From: Klebsormidium nitens
Lineage: Eukaryota > Streptophyta > Klebsormidiophyceae > Klebsormidiales > Klebsormidiaceae
Direction of reading: 5' to 3'
NCBI GenBank assembly: GCA_000708835.1
Contig: DF237344.1
Location: 22,648 to 86,647, forward strand
DNA length: 64,000 bases
Of this stretch, positions 1-11,908 are shown piece after piece (the first letter of the stretch is position 1; each line of letters starts with the position of its first letter). Made by a program: the position numbers and the translations under genes. Under the pieces are notes generated by a model that was given only the letters and a program-made list of their open reading frames with translations, did not search any database and was not told where the DNA came from.

Positions 1-1208
1 GGCAGGGCGCCTCAATTCCTGATTCGAGCGTGCCCACATTTCATCACATGCCGAGCCCGGGCAACTTAGCAATCCAATCCTTCCGCCCCGGGGCACCGGC
101 TGCAACGTTTTTGTATGGCGCGTGAATACGGGCGGCGATCGGACCGCAAGGTCTTGAGTAAAGTTGGAGAGATCCCTTGCAAAAGAAAACAATACAGCGA
201 CGACGTAGCTCTCGACCTGTCCCTCAACTGAAGATTTGACATTGCAAGAGGATTGCAAGCATCAGTACTAGAAGCATGCAATATATAGGCGCTTTATCCT
301 ACGTTGAGCTTTTACTGAGCATCTCCTTATGCAAGCTTATCGTCCAGCGAAAAGAGACGTACAATCTTTACCAGCCAGCCGCATCGCGCTACTAGATATC
401 ACTAAGCTGCATGACGGCTTGTCGGCTTCCAGCTTCTTGATCTGCAGCGTAGTGGTGCGTACGAGCGGCGGGCCGCCTGGCGACCAACTGCGAACCACGC
501 GCGCCATAAGTTAAGGACCGTTTACATCCGTCCGATGGAATTGTCAGACCGTACGGTTTATCGTGCGGCCGGGAAATGATAGAATATCAAAATCCATTTT
601 GCCTGTCGTTGACTTTCGTGGCGAATCTACCGTACGGTGTACCTGTCAAGGTACCGTACGGTATGCAAATTGCCGGACTCTCTGTGTCGACATATTGCGG
701 AAGGTCATGATTGGAAGCGAAGCTTCGCATATGGGTCGTTCTTTCCTGGAACTGTTCACTCACGGAAATGTCTTCTCCAATGCTCTCTCCAGCTTCCAAC
801 CGTCTAGTACATACTACCTCGAAGTTTCATATTGACGTCGCCCTAAGAGCAGCATTCCAAAGGACGATCGAGTGGTTCTCCACCGCACTTATATTCTGAG
901 CTTCGTCGCCTCATCCATCACAAAAACTTGCCCACGATCTACACTTACCTGAACTGCCTTCTCCCATTTTTGCGCTAAGATTACTCTTTCGCCTCAACAA
1001 GCTTGCGCTCCGCCGAAGCGCGCCATCTGTGTGGCCAGCAATTCACATAGCACGTAGTCCCGTTTCACCAGCAAGTTAATCTCCACGCATTGACCGGTAG
1101 AAGAGCCCATTAGGAGCTAACAAAGGTTATAGTAGGTGTCGGTGTCATCGCGTTTCCTGTGTTGGAAAGCAGCGCGAACCTGATTTTATAGCACCTGGGG
1201 ATGAAGCC
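1..1208. other. Intergenic region upstream of the GMC oxidoreductase gene
   Basis: No convincing coding exon is seen; open frames here are short and lack homology or splice support. The only notable structure is three copies of a 10-bp palindrome at 548-662, listed separately. The region probably holds the promoter and 5' UTR of the downstream + strand gene. Confidence 0.6.
548..662. promoter_or_regulatory. Three copies of the palindrome ACCGTACGGT
   Basis: Perfect copies of ACCGTACGGT lie at 548-557, 629-638 and 653-662. Each contains CCGTAC on both strands. GTAC, preferentially CCGTAC, is the known core bound by plant and green-algal SBP-box (SPL/CRR1) transcription factors, including the copper-response regulators. 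Binding and target gene are inferred; the nearest downstream gene start is about 550 bp away. Confidence 0.45.
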
Positions 1209-4200
1209 ATGGGGACGCCTTCTAGTGGTGAGGCCGATGGCCCAATGCATGGGGCACCCAATTGCAGTGCAGGTAAGCCACTCTACATCAACGTATCGGC
1301 TCCAAATGGCCTTGGACGTATTGGCCTTGAATTGGCTTTTTGGACGGGTTAAGCACGAGCCCTAGCTTCTGGTCTTAGGCTTCACTAGGCATGTTTTCGA
1401 ATCCCTGCCATGTCAAGAATTGGATTCAGACTCCAAATAATCCATTGCTTTTCTGTGTTGCAGATTGCAATGGGGCAGTCGAAGGTAAGCTGCTCTTCCT
1501 GTCGTTGGTGCGGTCAAGACATGCTTTAAAGGCATGCCAATCGGATTGAGAATTGATCTTCAGGGGTTTCAGAGTCAAGAGGCGCAATTGCATGACAACA
1601 ACTTTCAATGTCAAAGAGTTTGTCCCCGACATGAAGTTGGCAATTGCGCTTAATCATGAAGTAATCAGGATGACTCGAACCTCTTGAGGCACAACAGAGT
1701 AATCCCTTTGCTTCTAGACCCTATGCATTTGGCATCTGTCTTTCTGTATCACTTCGTCTATCATACTCAAACAAGATACTTAGATCTTCTGCCGGAACGC
1801 GAGGAAACTTACAAGTCACCTAGTCCGGCGTCAGATATTGTCGTCCTTAGGATTAACTGAAAGATTCTGCGGCTGTGTTAGCGTTTAAAATTTCTTGACA
1901 TATCGCAAAATCGCTCTTATCTTGTACATCAATCAGCTGTGTCCTGTTCAGGCGGCTATACGACGGGGTTGAACATAGTCCCGACCGAAAAGCTAGAAGC
2001 TGTCTCAAACACAAAGTATGACTACATCGTAGTCGGAGGAGGTGCGGGGGGCATCCCCCTCGCGGCCGCCTTGGCCGAAGACAAGAGCCTTAGAATCTTA
2101 CTGCTGGAAAGAGGGGCGTCACGGGACGAACATCCGGAAACGCGGGTGAGTAACTGTACTTTGAAAACCCATTTCATACTTTTTCAGGTGCGTTGTAGCA
2201 TGCACACGGCTATCGTCAGCAGGTGCTTTGAATTTCCCAAACGTTTGTAAGGCTTTGGTCAGCGATCCTGGGCTGTTGAATCAGAAGCAAAGCTTTTACG
2301 GATTTAGTATGAGTCTGAGTTCAGGAGCACAACCAAACCCGTTCTAATGTGGTGATCCTTTTCGTGCAGATGCAAAGCAAATGGGTCGACCTGGCCAAGA
2401 CCGGCGCTGTCGAGTTGCTGCGCACTGAGAGCGGCGTATGGTCTGCCCGGGGCAATGTAAGGGTCCTAAGATCCTTAATAACGGTTAACGAGGTTGTTAA
2501 TTAAACGAGATCAGCTTCACGAAGCTTTCGGAGATGAGCTTCCTCTCGAGCTGGTTCTCGAACTTCTTCTCCCAAGCTTCTTGAGCCCTTCGGATTCTCT
2601 GGATCTCCGAAGCTGGTTTGCCCAGGTGATTGTCAGTAGATCGTTCGTCCCTCTTATTGTTGTGAACTTCTGGATTTTAGTACTGCTTTTGAAGAGAAAC
2701 GGTTTCTGTATCCCCAAGTGTAACCATATCAATCTGAGATAGAAGACATTGAAGTATCGCGAACAGTGTGCCCGGGATGACCGTACGAGAGCCGGGCTCT
2801 GCCAAGAAACTCAAGAATCACTTAAAGTGTCCCAGATCAGAAATCGCTTAGACTCAATCGTAAAACAGCCCACACCCATTCTCAAGTAGCCCGAACTCTC
2901 CTTTAACCAGGTTTTGGGCGGCGGAACCGCGGTCAACATTGGATTTTGGGGCCACGCCAGCCCGGACAACATCAAAGCGGAGGGCTGGGACGCTGAGGCT
3001 ATGCAAAGCGCGTATGCGTATCTGGGCGCCCGGTTGTCTTTCCCGGGCACTGTGGGACCGGTGCAGGAGCTGATCCAGGAGGCGTGGCAGGAAGTAGGAG
3101 TCGGGTCATTCAACGGAGTGACCCCGGAGCATGTCGTGAGTTTCATCCCGTTCTTTTCTTTCCTTGCTTTCATTGACCGGTCTGAAGTTGTAATCAAATC
3201 TACCTCTCTATGTCTGCATTGGCCTTGCAAGTTTACAAGTTACACTAGGGAGCAGCTATGAAGGCCGTTTTGGCGGCGGAAAGTGATGATTTGTTCGGCC
3301 CTCGTCTGCCATTTATAAGGGATTGCGTGAGCAAGACAGGCTCCATTCACACCGTCGCCGAGAGTACACTCACTTTGCGCAATCGATATCATATGGAGAA
3401 TCGAGAAGCATTCCAAAAAGAAACGGGATCCACGGTTCGTGCTTGCAGCCCGGCGTGAAGACGGTCATGCTGACGTTCAATTCGGACGGCGTCCGACACG
3501 CTGCGGACGAGCTGCTGGTGGGGGTCAAGAACGTCGACATCGTCACTCGAGCGCTGGTGTCCGGAGTCTGCTTCTCCGATGACGATGGTAAGCCGTTCAC
3601 TTAGGCCGCAGACGAAGTGCAGAACCACCGAATGGCATGGGGCCGACTCGCAGCGTTTTGCCGTTCAGGAAAAACGCTTCAGATGTCTTGTTTGTGATAA
3701 GTGTGTTGTGGGCTGCCAAGAACCAGGTATGGGACCCCGTCCTGACAGGATTCAACTTCCAGGCTGTATCCTTCGATCTGGAGTTCTTTTGTTCAAATGT
3801 TACGGTAGCACTGCCATTACGAAGATCTCGACGTTCCGCGATATATGTGCCTTTGAGCCGTCGCTCAAGCTCCGTCATGAGGATTGACATTGAGCGGAAA
3901 GTGTGAGAGCTCACCGGTGGTCCTCTGAACCAATGAGATGGCTTCAGCCGATCACGTGGGCTTTAGGATTACGGTTGGATCGATTGCACAGACTTCTCTA
4001 CTAACCTTTTGCATGCGTTTGCAGTACTGAAAGAGTTCCGACTGCTGTTTTGCAGGCGACCTGACGGCGATCGGGGTCGAATTCGAGGGCGCGGACGGCG
4101 TGCCCCGTCACGCTCACGTCATTCCCGCGGGGGGTGAGGTCATCCTGTGCGCGGGCGCGGTGGGTACCCCCCAGCTGCTCGCGCTCAGCGGAATCGGACC

Positions 4201-5592
4201 GGAACCGGCGCTCCGGGGCCTCGGCATAACCCCCCGGGTCAACCTCCCTGTCGGGCTTAACCTCGCGGATAACCCGCTTGTCGGGCTGCTAATCCAGTTG
4301 GGCGACTTCCCCAGGGAGCGGGGCCTGGCCTCAGTCGCCGGCATAACGGGGCAGCACATCCACCTGGCGATGGTCGGGGAGAAAGCGGCGACGGGGGGAA
4401 TAGCCTGGGGGATCGTGCCCGACTTACCGCCCCGGTTGCGAACCCCCGAAACCCTGGCAGCGATGGCAGCCGCGGTGGAGGCGCTCTCGCCGGATGACCG
4501 GGAGCAGCTCACTCGGGCGGTGCTGGTCTTAGTCAAGGTAGGGGGCTTTGGATGCAAAGATGATCATTCTGAGAAGCCTTGCGGCCGTAGCTAGTCGTGT
4601 AAGCAGCGACTTGGATTGCGTACGCCCAATATTGATTTTGCGAGCGCGGAAATGCTGAAGAAGAGGAACCGGTCTGACTTTGACAAAGCGATTCTGCCAG
4701 GCGAAGGTGTGTGGCAAGGAACCGGGCGGTAAAGCCGAGGATATCAACTGCGAAAGACGGAAAGGTTGCTTTTCCGGCATGCCTTAATGGTGACCGGAGT
4801 GTTGGAGTTTATACGAGGCAGCGACTACGTCTTTGCGTGTCTGTCACAGACTTTATGCCTTCTTGTCACCTTTGTGTGCTGCTTTGCTTCTGAACGAGGT
4901 TTAAACTTCCTTCGAAAGCGAGGTCATCAAGACCATTGCTTGTCCTCTCGAAAGCGACAAGGGTCCTTCACTTACAAGATTGCAGTCATGGACGATCGCT
5001 AATATGTGCATCCATTTGGACCGCCTTCACCTGAGAGGGGTCTCAAAACTTACAGACTGAAAGGCGGAAACTCCTTCGTTCCTTGCAGGCCTACCGGGTT
5101 AAGTCCCGGGGCAGCGTAACCCTCCGATCAACCGACCCCCGCGCGCAGCCGGCGGTCGACCTCGCCCATTTCCAGCACCCTGATGACGTCACCGACGGCA
5201 TTGCTGCCATCAGCGTTCTGAGATCGATCCTTGGTTCCCAAACCCTGAACCCCTGGAAGTGCGACACGGTCCCCGACGCGCTCCTGCGGCTCGTCCCCGG
5301 CCTGGCCGCCATCCCCCCGGGGCAGTTTCCCGGGGCGCTCCCTTTCCTCCCGGACGAAGCAGACGCCGCCACGTGGCTCAAAGACAAGGTGGTCACGTGC
5401 TGGCACACGCACGGCACGTGCCGGGTGGGCGAGGTGGTGGACACGTGGCACCGCGTGAAGGGCGTGAGGGCGCTGCGCGTCATGGATGCGTCGGTCCTGA
5501 GGGACTGCCCGGGGACCAGTCCGATGGCGACGATCATGGCGCTGGGCAGGGTTTTGGGGCTGCGGATGTGCGCGGAGCGGCCGCGCCGCTGA
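1209..5592 (+). CDS. HOTHEAD/mandelonitrile lyase-like GMC oxidoreductase
   Basis: FAD-dependent glucose-methanol-choline oxidoreductase of the plant HOTHEAD/mandelonitrile-lyase type. Exons read at 1209-1272, optional 1464-1484, 1937 (or 1952)-2145, 2370-2456, 2911-3135, 3449-3587, 4056-4537 and 5089-5592; all phases close, giving about 575 aa, the normal family length. Exon 3 has the Rossmann FAD motif GGGAGGIPLAAALAE; exons 4-5 join across the GMC signature ARGN/VLGGGTAVNIGFWG; exon 7 has the second signature region GAVGTPQLLALSGIGP; the last exon has WHTHGTC, carrying the catalytic His, and PGTSPMAT, where the family has Asn or His at the Ser position. The first exon is the least certain part: the start at 1209 was chosen because its donor phase fits the 1937/1952 acceptors. 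Substrate cannot be predicted. No clear secretion signal is seen in this N-terminus. Confidence 0.85.
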
Positions 5593-7280
5593 GCCGAAGA
5601 GAGGACAAATCGACGGAACGAATGCTGACCGACTCGTTTGTGGTGTTCAAGATGCCGCTGGAAACGGATCTGCTTTAGATAGATGTTGCGTTCGTCAGAT
5701 AAAAGTTTGTCACTTGTGGGTTTGTTTCTGTAGAATTGCAAGTTGGAGTTGGTTTGGCTACGGCAGAGTACGATAACAAGCCGCGCGGTGGGTTCTTTCC
5801 TATCAGTGCCGCCTTGAGGCTTTTAGGAAGCACCATGCACATGAGGTGATCTTGAAGGCTTTTGGGGGGGTTGTTTGGCCTTGCAAAGTGTGTGTCCTCC
5901 AGAGGACCCCTGGATTTCAAACTTTTGATCGAACAGTGTGAAGGCAAAGTCGTTTTCTACGGCTCGAGAACATTGATCCCCGCGAGCGATGGGTATGTTT
6001 CAGCACACATTGAAACGGGCACTTTGAATGATAACTTAGAGCTTTGATTCAGAACTGCCTGGTGGGCATGTAGACCTCGAGATGGATGGAAGTACAATAC
6101 GGGACGTTGTCAAGCTAGATTGTCGACTTTCATCGGATAGTATATGTGTGACATGATGGAGATTGCGGACGGTCCTTGCCATCGGGTTGTCGAGTGCAAG
6201 CTAGGCCTTTTCTCAACGGTCGCGTCTGATCCGCATGGCAAAGGGCACCGCGAAGAAAGGCATGTTGCTGACTCTGCGGCCAGGCGTCTTATAGCCTACA
6301 TTTATCAGGTGTAAGCGCGGTGGCCAAGCGACATATGCAGTGATAACCTGCAACACGAAATGCAGCCGGTGCACTCTACTTGTCGCGAAGCTGTCTCTCA
6401 GCACTTGAACTTTGTAATCGCACCATGACTCTTTCGCAATGTTTGAAGAGTGAGCAGCCTGGCAGCTGTAGATCCTGTGCGGACGATCCAAGCCTGCCGG
6501 CTGATCCATGCGCAGATGTCTACTTTTTCAAGCTGCATGGATCGGAATATCGAAACGCCTCTAATTCCGAGGATCTAGTCTGGCATGTGAAACACAAACG
6601 CGTACGGTATAGCCCTGGCCTTTTGCACGTCCATTATAGCGCATGAGGTCCGCCGACTCGCATGGCAATTAAATATCGCAGTAGCTCGACCCACCAGATT
6701 CGAAAACACTTCAAGCTAGCTCGTAGACAATTGGCTCCAGCACGATCCGAAAACGGATGACGCCGGATTTAATATGCCACCAGAGGCGCCCGCGGTGGCA
6801 AAGTCAGCACTTGCCAGGTTTTTGTTCCATGCATATGCTTGATCGGCAAGTGCACGTACTACGAGCTGAGAGGAGTACTACTACGATTCTGAGGATCACA
6901 TGTGGACATTATGCTCAGCTCAAAGTGGCCAGCGGGCACGTCGTCAAATTCCATGCAGGGCATTCAGCTGGAAGCCTTGAAAGCTAAAAGGTTGATTGAG
7001 CTGTGCATACATGTAAGCTGCTATCTAATCATTCAGACTTGATGCTCTGCGTCATTGCAATCCCATACTGCTCACGAGTCAAGTCAACGACGAACGTCAT
7101 CAGCTGCACTGATTAATACAAAACTTATCGTTCGATCTCTAGTATTAGATTGCCTCATCACGTGAAGGCAAGCTCATGAGCGAGTAGACCTCACCTTGCG
7201 CTCATTTTCAAATGAAAGCGAAGGTCCTGATCAACCACGGTCCTCGCCCACACTCAGAAGCTAACTGCAAATCCCTCCGT
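5593..7280. other. Intergenic region between convergent genes
   Basis: Lies between the 3' ends of the GMC oxidoreductase (+) and the CFAP20DC-like gene (-). It contains only short open frames in several directions without recognisable domains or paired splice sites. I see no gene, RNA or repeat here. Confidence 0.6.
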
Positions 7281-10200
7281 TCAAATCAAAGAGTCATCTT
7301 CGTCTTTGAGATCGTAGTACTTGTTGCTCTTGGGGTCGTAAAAGCATTTGAGGATGGGGTCGAAGAGCAGATCCATGTCCTCCGGCCTCATCGTCAAGTT
7401 AAGGGCAGCAATCGACGCCGGCCGACTTCGCGGGTTATTCTCCTGGGCTGCCGGGTTCGTGACGTCAGCAGGAACCGTGTCTGCGCTGGGACTGACGTCA
7501 GCGGCTGCCGTCCACTCGGACAGGCTGGTCTCGACCTCGGACGTCCGCCTGCTGACGTTACCAGTCCTCTTTGCCCTGGACGCTGGATCCAGCCCCGCTG
7601 GCTGCCGGGGATCCCTCGAAGATCGCGGGCCACTTCTGTTGCTGACACGTGGCGCCAGACTCTCTCTCAAGCTGCTTCTGCTGCTGCCACGTGTAAGTGA
7701 GCCGCTCACGTCAGCAGCTCTGTCGTTGCCGCCGTGCCCCGATCTGCTGTTACTCGTTCTCCTCCGGCCGGAAAGACCTCTAAAGCTTCGCCGCTCGGCA
7801 CTGAGGCTCGGGCCGCCCTCGGAACCCTCTAAGCTTCCCAGGCTGCTCCGCACGTCGTCCTCCGCTTCCCAATCGATGCTCGGCGGCCGTTTCTCTGCCC
7901 CCAGAGCTTTTGCCATCCCCGATCCCCTGAAAAGCCTTTCGCTTTCCTCCTGTTCCTCAGTCACCAAACTTCGACTGCCCCGTAACCCCGCAGATATTCT
8001 TTCGCCTTTCCTTTCTTCACTACTTCGTAGATCTCCGGAAACACGCCCCCACCCCCCGCTTTCCTTACTCAGCGGGCTGTTCCTTTGGCTGCCTGCCCCC
8101 TCCCCTTTCTGCGCATTCCAGTCGTCTCTTCGCACCCTTTCCTGTGACGCCCTTGGAGTGACGTCACTGTCGTCACTCTCCTGGCTGTACCGGCTGTTCG
8201 ATCGGCGAGAGCGCCACGTGTCCTCCGAAGCGCGCCCGCTGCTGGCTGCCTCGTGGTGCACCTCAAAGTGCTCAATCACTCCAGTCTCGGAGTGCTTGTT
8301 CACACCACCGTCCTCACCGAAGCGCGCGTTCACACCACCCTCCTCTTCGGAGCGCTCGTTCACAGCAGTGTCTCTTCCCATGTGCTCGTTCACACCGGCC
8401 TCTCCACCAAAGCGCTCATTCACACCATCCTCCTCAATGGCGTCAGCTTCCAAACCCCCAGATCTCCCCGTCAGATCCCTTCGCCTACTCGCACTTTCCC
8501 AGGGCTCATTTACAACATCGTCCTCCAAGCGCCCATTCACACCTTCGTCTCTGCGCGCCTCATCCCACTCCTCCATCGCCGCCACCGCCAACAGTTTCTC
8601 CTCCCGCATCGTTTCGCGCTCGTCCACCCCCCCAAACTCTTCCTGTTCTCTACCCACCAGATCGAACGAAGGCTGAACCTCCGCCGTCTTTGCCTCGTCC
8701 CCCGACCCCCTCACGGAGCTTCTCCGGGAGAACCCGTCCGTTTTGCTGCGCCACAGTTCCGCCCGGGGGGAGTTCCGCGTGCCAGCTGTCAGCCCCGCCA
8801 GCTCCTTCTCCAGCTCAGCCAAAACGTCCCGGGCCTCTAAGCCTCGTTCCCGGGGTGAAGCGTCCCGTGGGGCCCTGTTTTCGGACGGCTCACCAACCTT
8901 TGGTTCCGAAAGAGGCGTCTCCACCCGTGACAGGGCCTCCCCTTCCTCGCTAAACCGCACGGTGCGCCGGCTGGATCCCCGGCTGCTTCTGCTATCATCA
9001 GCCGTCTCTTTTGGAGACTGTTCCAGCGGAAAGGATTTGTCGCGCTGCGCAGACATTTGCCCTCGCTCTAGTTTCTTTGCCTGCTTCCAATCCGCACTCA
9101 TGGAAGCGAGCAGAGTCTCTTCCGGCGTCTCGGTCCCCGCACCGTCTCCCCACGCAGTCACCGGACTCTCCGCTCGAACCGGAAGCTTCTTCGCGGCTTC
9201 TTTCTTGCTCGGACCCGGCACGTTGCCGGCTTTCCCTGCCTTTCCAGAAGGCGCAACCGCGTTCGGGGCCCCCGTTTTGCTCATTTCCGCTTTTCCCGGA
9301 ACTCGCCGTTTTGACGCGGGCGCCTCCGGCTCACTTGAGCGCTCCGTCGGGCTCCACTCCTCGCCTGCGTCGTCCTCCTCCGCTGATGCCACGTGACCGT
9401 TTCTCTTCGGCGCTTTCAGCTCCTGCGCGCTCGCTTTCCGACTCGAAGGCAACCGCTCGCTCTTCTCCCCTTTCTTAACGGCGCCCTGCGGGGCTTCAAC
9501 CCCACCACTTCTGTGCGACAAGTCGACATTGGAAGGGACCACGATCAACGGAGCCGGGGGAACGGCCGTCCGCGATCCAAAGGCCACGTGGGTGCTCCCT
9601 GAGAGCCGTTTTGCGCCCCCCTTCGTCGAGAGGGGGTCCTCCGAGCTCAGCCGCTTGGCCGACGCCGTCTCTGCGAGCGCCCCCCTGATGCGAGACGCGT
9701 TGAGAACTTGGTTCTTGTACTGGACGCCTGTCGGATAGTCCAGGCTGGAGGGGACGGGTTCTCCCACAAACGAGGGGTCGGCGGAGTCGATCGGCTGCTG
9801 GCGAAGAGTGAAGATCTTGCGCAGCCGGCACACGCTCCCAAGGACCAGAACGTCTAGCGACCTGTGTGGGATGGGTATGGAGGAGTGAGTCTTTAGCTGA
9901 CTTAATGTGAACGAGCTCACAATTTGTCGACTTTCGAAGCCTGATCAAGGGTGTTGTTTGTTGCCTGCGATGGATAGAAAGTGATACACGATGATGCTTG
10001 GACTCTATCAAGGTCCGTTGCAAAGGTCGGTCGAAGTGGAGGGCTCGCAAATGTGCAAGAGTTTTAAGCTTGAGACGTACGCAAAAGTAGACAATTGAGA
10101 TGTCTCACATGAAGTCCAAGGTATTGAACAGCAGAGGAGACTGGGCGTTTGACTAAAGCTGACACCTTAGTTTTGCAGATCATGTTCTTTTCTTTAGTTT

Positions 10201-11472
10201 ACCACTGCAGGAAGCACAGATTTCAAGTCTCAGCGGGCGAACTGCAGTTGGTAAAGAACGGTTCCGGCCAAGCGCTTGGTTCAGTGTGACAATCTTCACC
10301 ACATTCTTTGGGCAACATAATCCCGATCACTGATTCTGATAAGCTTCTGAATGGTGACAGATCGCCCTTTTTCGCTGCTTCACATGCCTGGATAGAAGCA
10401 GTGGTGACCAATCTAAGAATACAACCAAAACCTATTTGACTGACTAAAGATGGTCCAAAAAACGGCGTGCGTATCTCCACCTCCGCTATCTCTGTTTTCC
10501 TGAGTGAATTGGCCGAGCTCGATTTTTACCTCTCGAATTGCTTTCACTTGTGATTCGTTTCTCATGTGCATGAGTCATGGAAGTTTGTTACGGAAAGCGG
10601 CTCACCTGTAGGTGAGGCCCCGGAAGCAAGCGCCAAAGAGATCGACCAGGTCAAAGGCGAGGTTCAGCCAGACATCTCTTTCCAGGGCGGTTAGAGGGAC
10701 TTGGCAGTGCAGCGGCGTCGTCTTGACTTCGTGGAACGCTGTGGAGAAGTAGAGCTTCCTCTTTGAACCGCTGCTATCAGTAACCTGCAGGGAGCAGGAA
10801 ATGTTGAGCAATGAGAAAAGAAACGTCGAGATTCACTCTTCTGACGTAAACATCGAGATTCATTCTTCTGACGTAACTCAAGTGCGTAGCGAGAGACTGA
10901 AGGAGGTCCTGTGCAAGAGAGCAAGTGACTGAAGCAAAGCCGGCACTCGATTCCCAAAGGTCAAGATGCACGAGAGTACAGCTAGCTCCTGCAGTCAGAA
11001 CATCGAGTTGGGAACCCGTTTCAAGTACAATTGTGGGCAAGTTTACCACAGAGCAAATGTGGACTGATACGCTGGTCAATGAACTGCCTGCAGACAGCAG
11101 CTCCCCTTCTTGCTTGCGACTGCAAGAACAGCATGCACAGGACCAAGTAGTATAACACTTTCGGCTCAAATTCGCATGGTTTCGGAAGCTTACCCCAAGC
11201 TCAATGGCGAAATGCTGCCCTGCAGGGGCATAGATTTGCAACACCAGAAACTGCTGCAGGAAGTGGAGGGGCGACTTCCTCTCGTCTTTCGGTAGCTGGA
11301 GCTTGGAAGCTGCTCCAGTGAGGGTGTAGACGTAACCCTTGACTGTCTTCTCGTACACCTTTTGCACGCCCTTCTCGCCCGACAGTTTGCAGTTGACCAA
11401 CGGGTTACTCCCGCTGCTCGAGAAGGCCTCCACGAAGGGGCCTCCTTGGTAGGACGACGCAGAGGCCACCAT
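7281..11472 (-). CDS. CFAP20DC: CFAP20 domain-containing protein (CFAP20DC/C3orf67-like)
   Basis: Exons on the minus strand: 11194-11472, 10606-10784, 7281-9861; phases 0 and 2 close, giving about 1012 aa. Residues 1 to about 185 form a CFAP20-like domain: YQGGPFVEAFSSSG near the start, LQQFLVLQIYAPAGQHF at the end of exon 1, RKLYFSTAFHEVKTTPLH in exon 2 and CRLRKIFTLRQQPIDSAD at the start of exon 3. These match, in order, the animal CFAP20DC (C3orf67) protein as I know it. CFAP20 itself is an inner-junction protein of ciliary doublets; the role of the DC paralogue is poorly known. The remaining 830 residues are low-complexity, rich in Ser, Arg, Glu and Gly, with a decapeptide repeat (see 8261-8440), ending in a short conserved-looking tail with FDPILKCFYDPKSNKYYDL. 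The long disordered exon is GC-rich and throws strong shadow frames on the + strand. Confidence 0.85.
8261..8440 (-). repeat. 30-bp coding minisatellite, about six units
   Basis: Inside exon 3 of the CFAP20DC-like gene, a 30-bp unit recurs about six times over 180 bp. On the minus strand it encodes diverged decapeptides with a core G-V-N-E/A/K followed by charged residues (for example GVNERFGGE, AVNERSEEE, GVNARFGED, GVNKHSE, GVIEHFE). The reading frame is kept through all units. Confidence 0.75.
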
Positions 11473-11908
11473 GGCTCCGAAAGCAAGACGGTCAGGCTCT
11501 AATTACGTTTCGAGGTTCGCGTGGGAAGCTGTGAGCGTAACGTGCTGCATCCTGCTTCTCAGAGCGAGCCCCACAATGTTTTTTAGGGAACCATGTGCAT
11601 TGAACACGAGCGTTCAAGATGTGGGTGACACTGCAGGGCAAACTCTCTAAGAATTCGTGGTTTCTTAAACGCTTGTGCTGCTCGCTCTCGAAGGAAGAGC
11701 TTTTTTCTGCACTCGGCATCTGCAATTCAGAAGTTCTTGAGCTGGCCAGAGAATCTCGACATAGCTGCAACTAGCTTGGAACCCTAATTCGCCTTCCTTT
11801 TCTGCGCGCAGCTCCGCGCGCGCGGCTGATAGATGGTTAAATTGATTTGTTGGTTACGCTTGAACCCAGTCTTAACAGCTCGAAGAGAAGCCGTTTCCTG
11901 CCACGTAA

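Noticed and set aside
8261-8440. Regularly spaced repeats resembling a CRISPR array
   Set aside because: Units are diverged, head-to-tail without unique spacers, and lie in frame in a eukaryotic coding exon.
7348-8676. 442-codon open frame on the + strand
   Set aside because: It is the antisense of the GC-rich, low-complexity exon of the CFAP20DC-like gene; it has no domain, and the minus-strand frame continues a recognised protein with matching splice phase.
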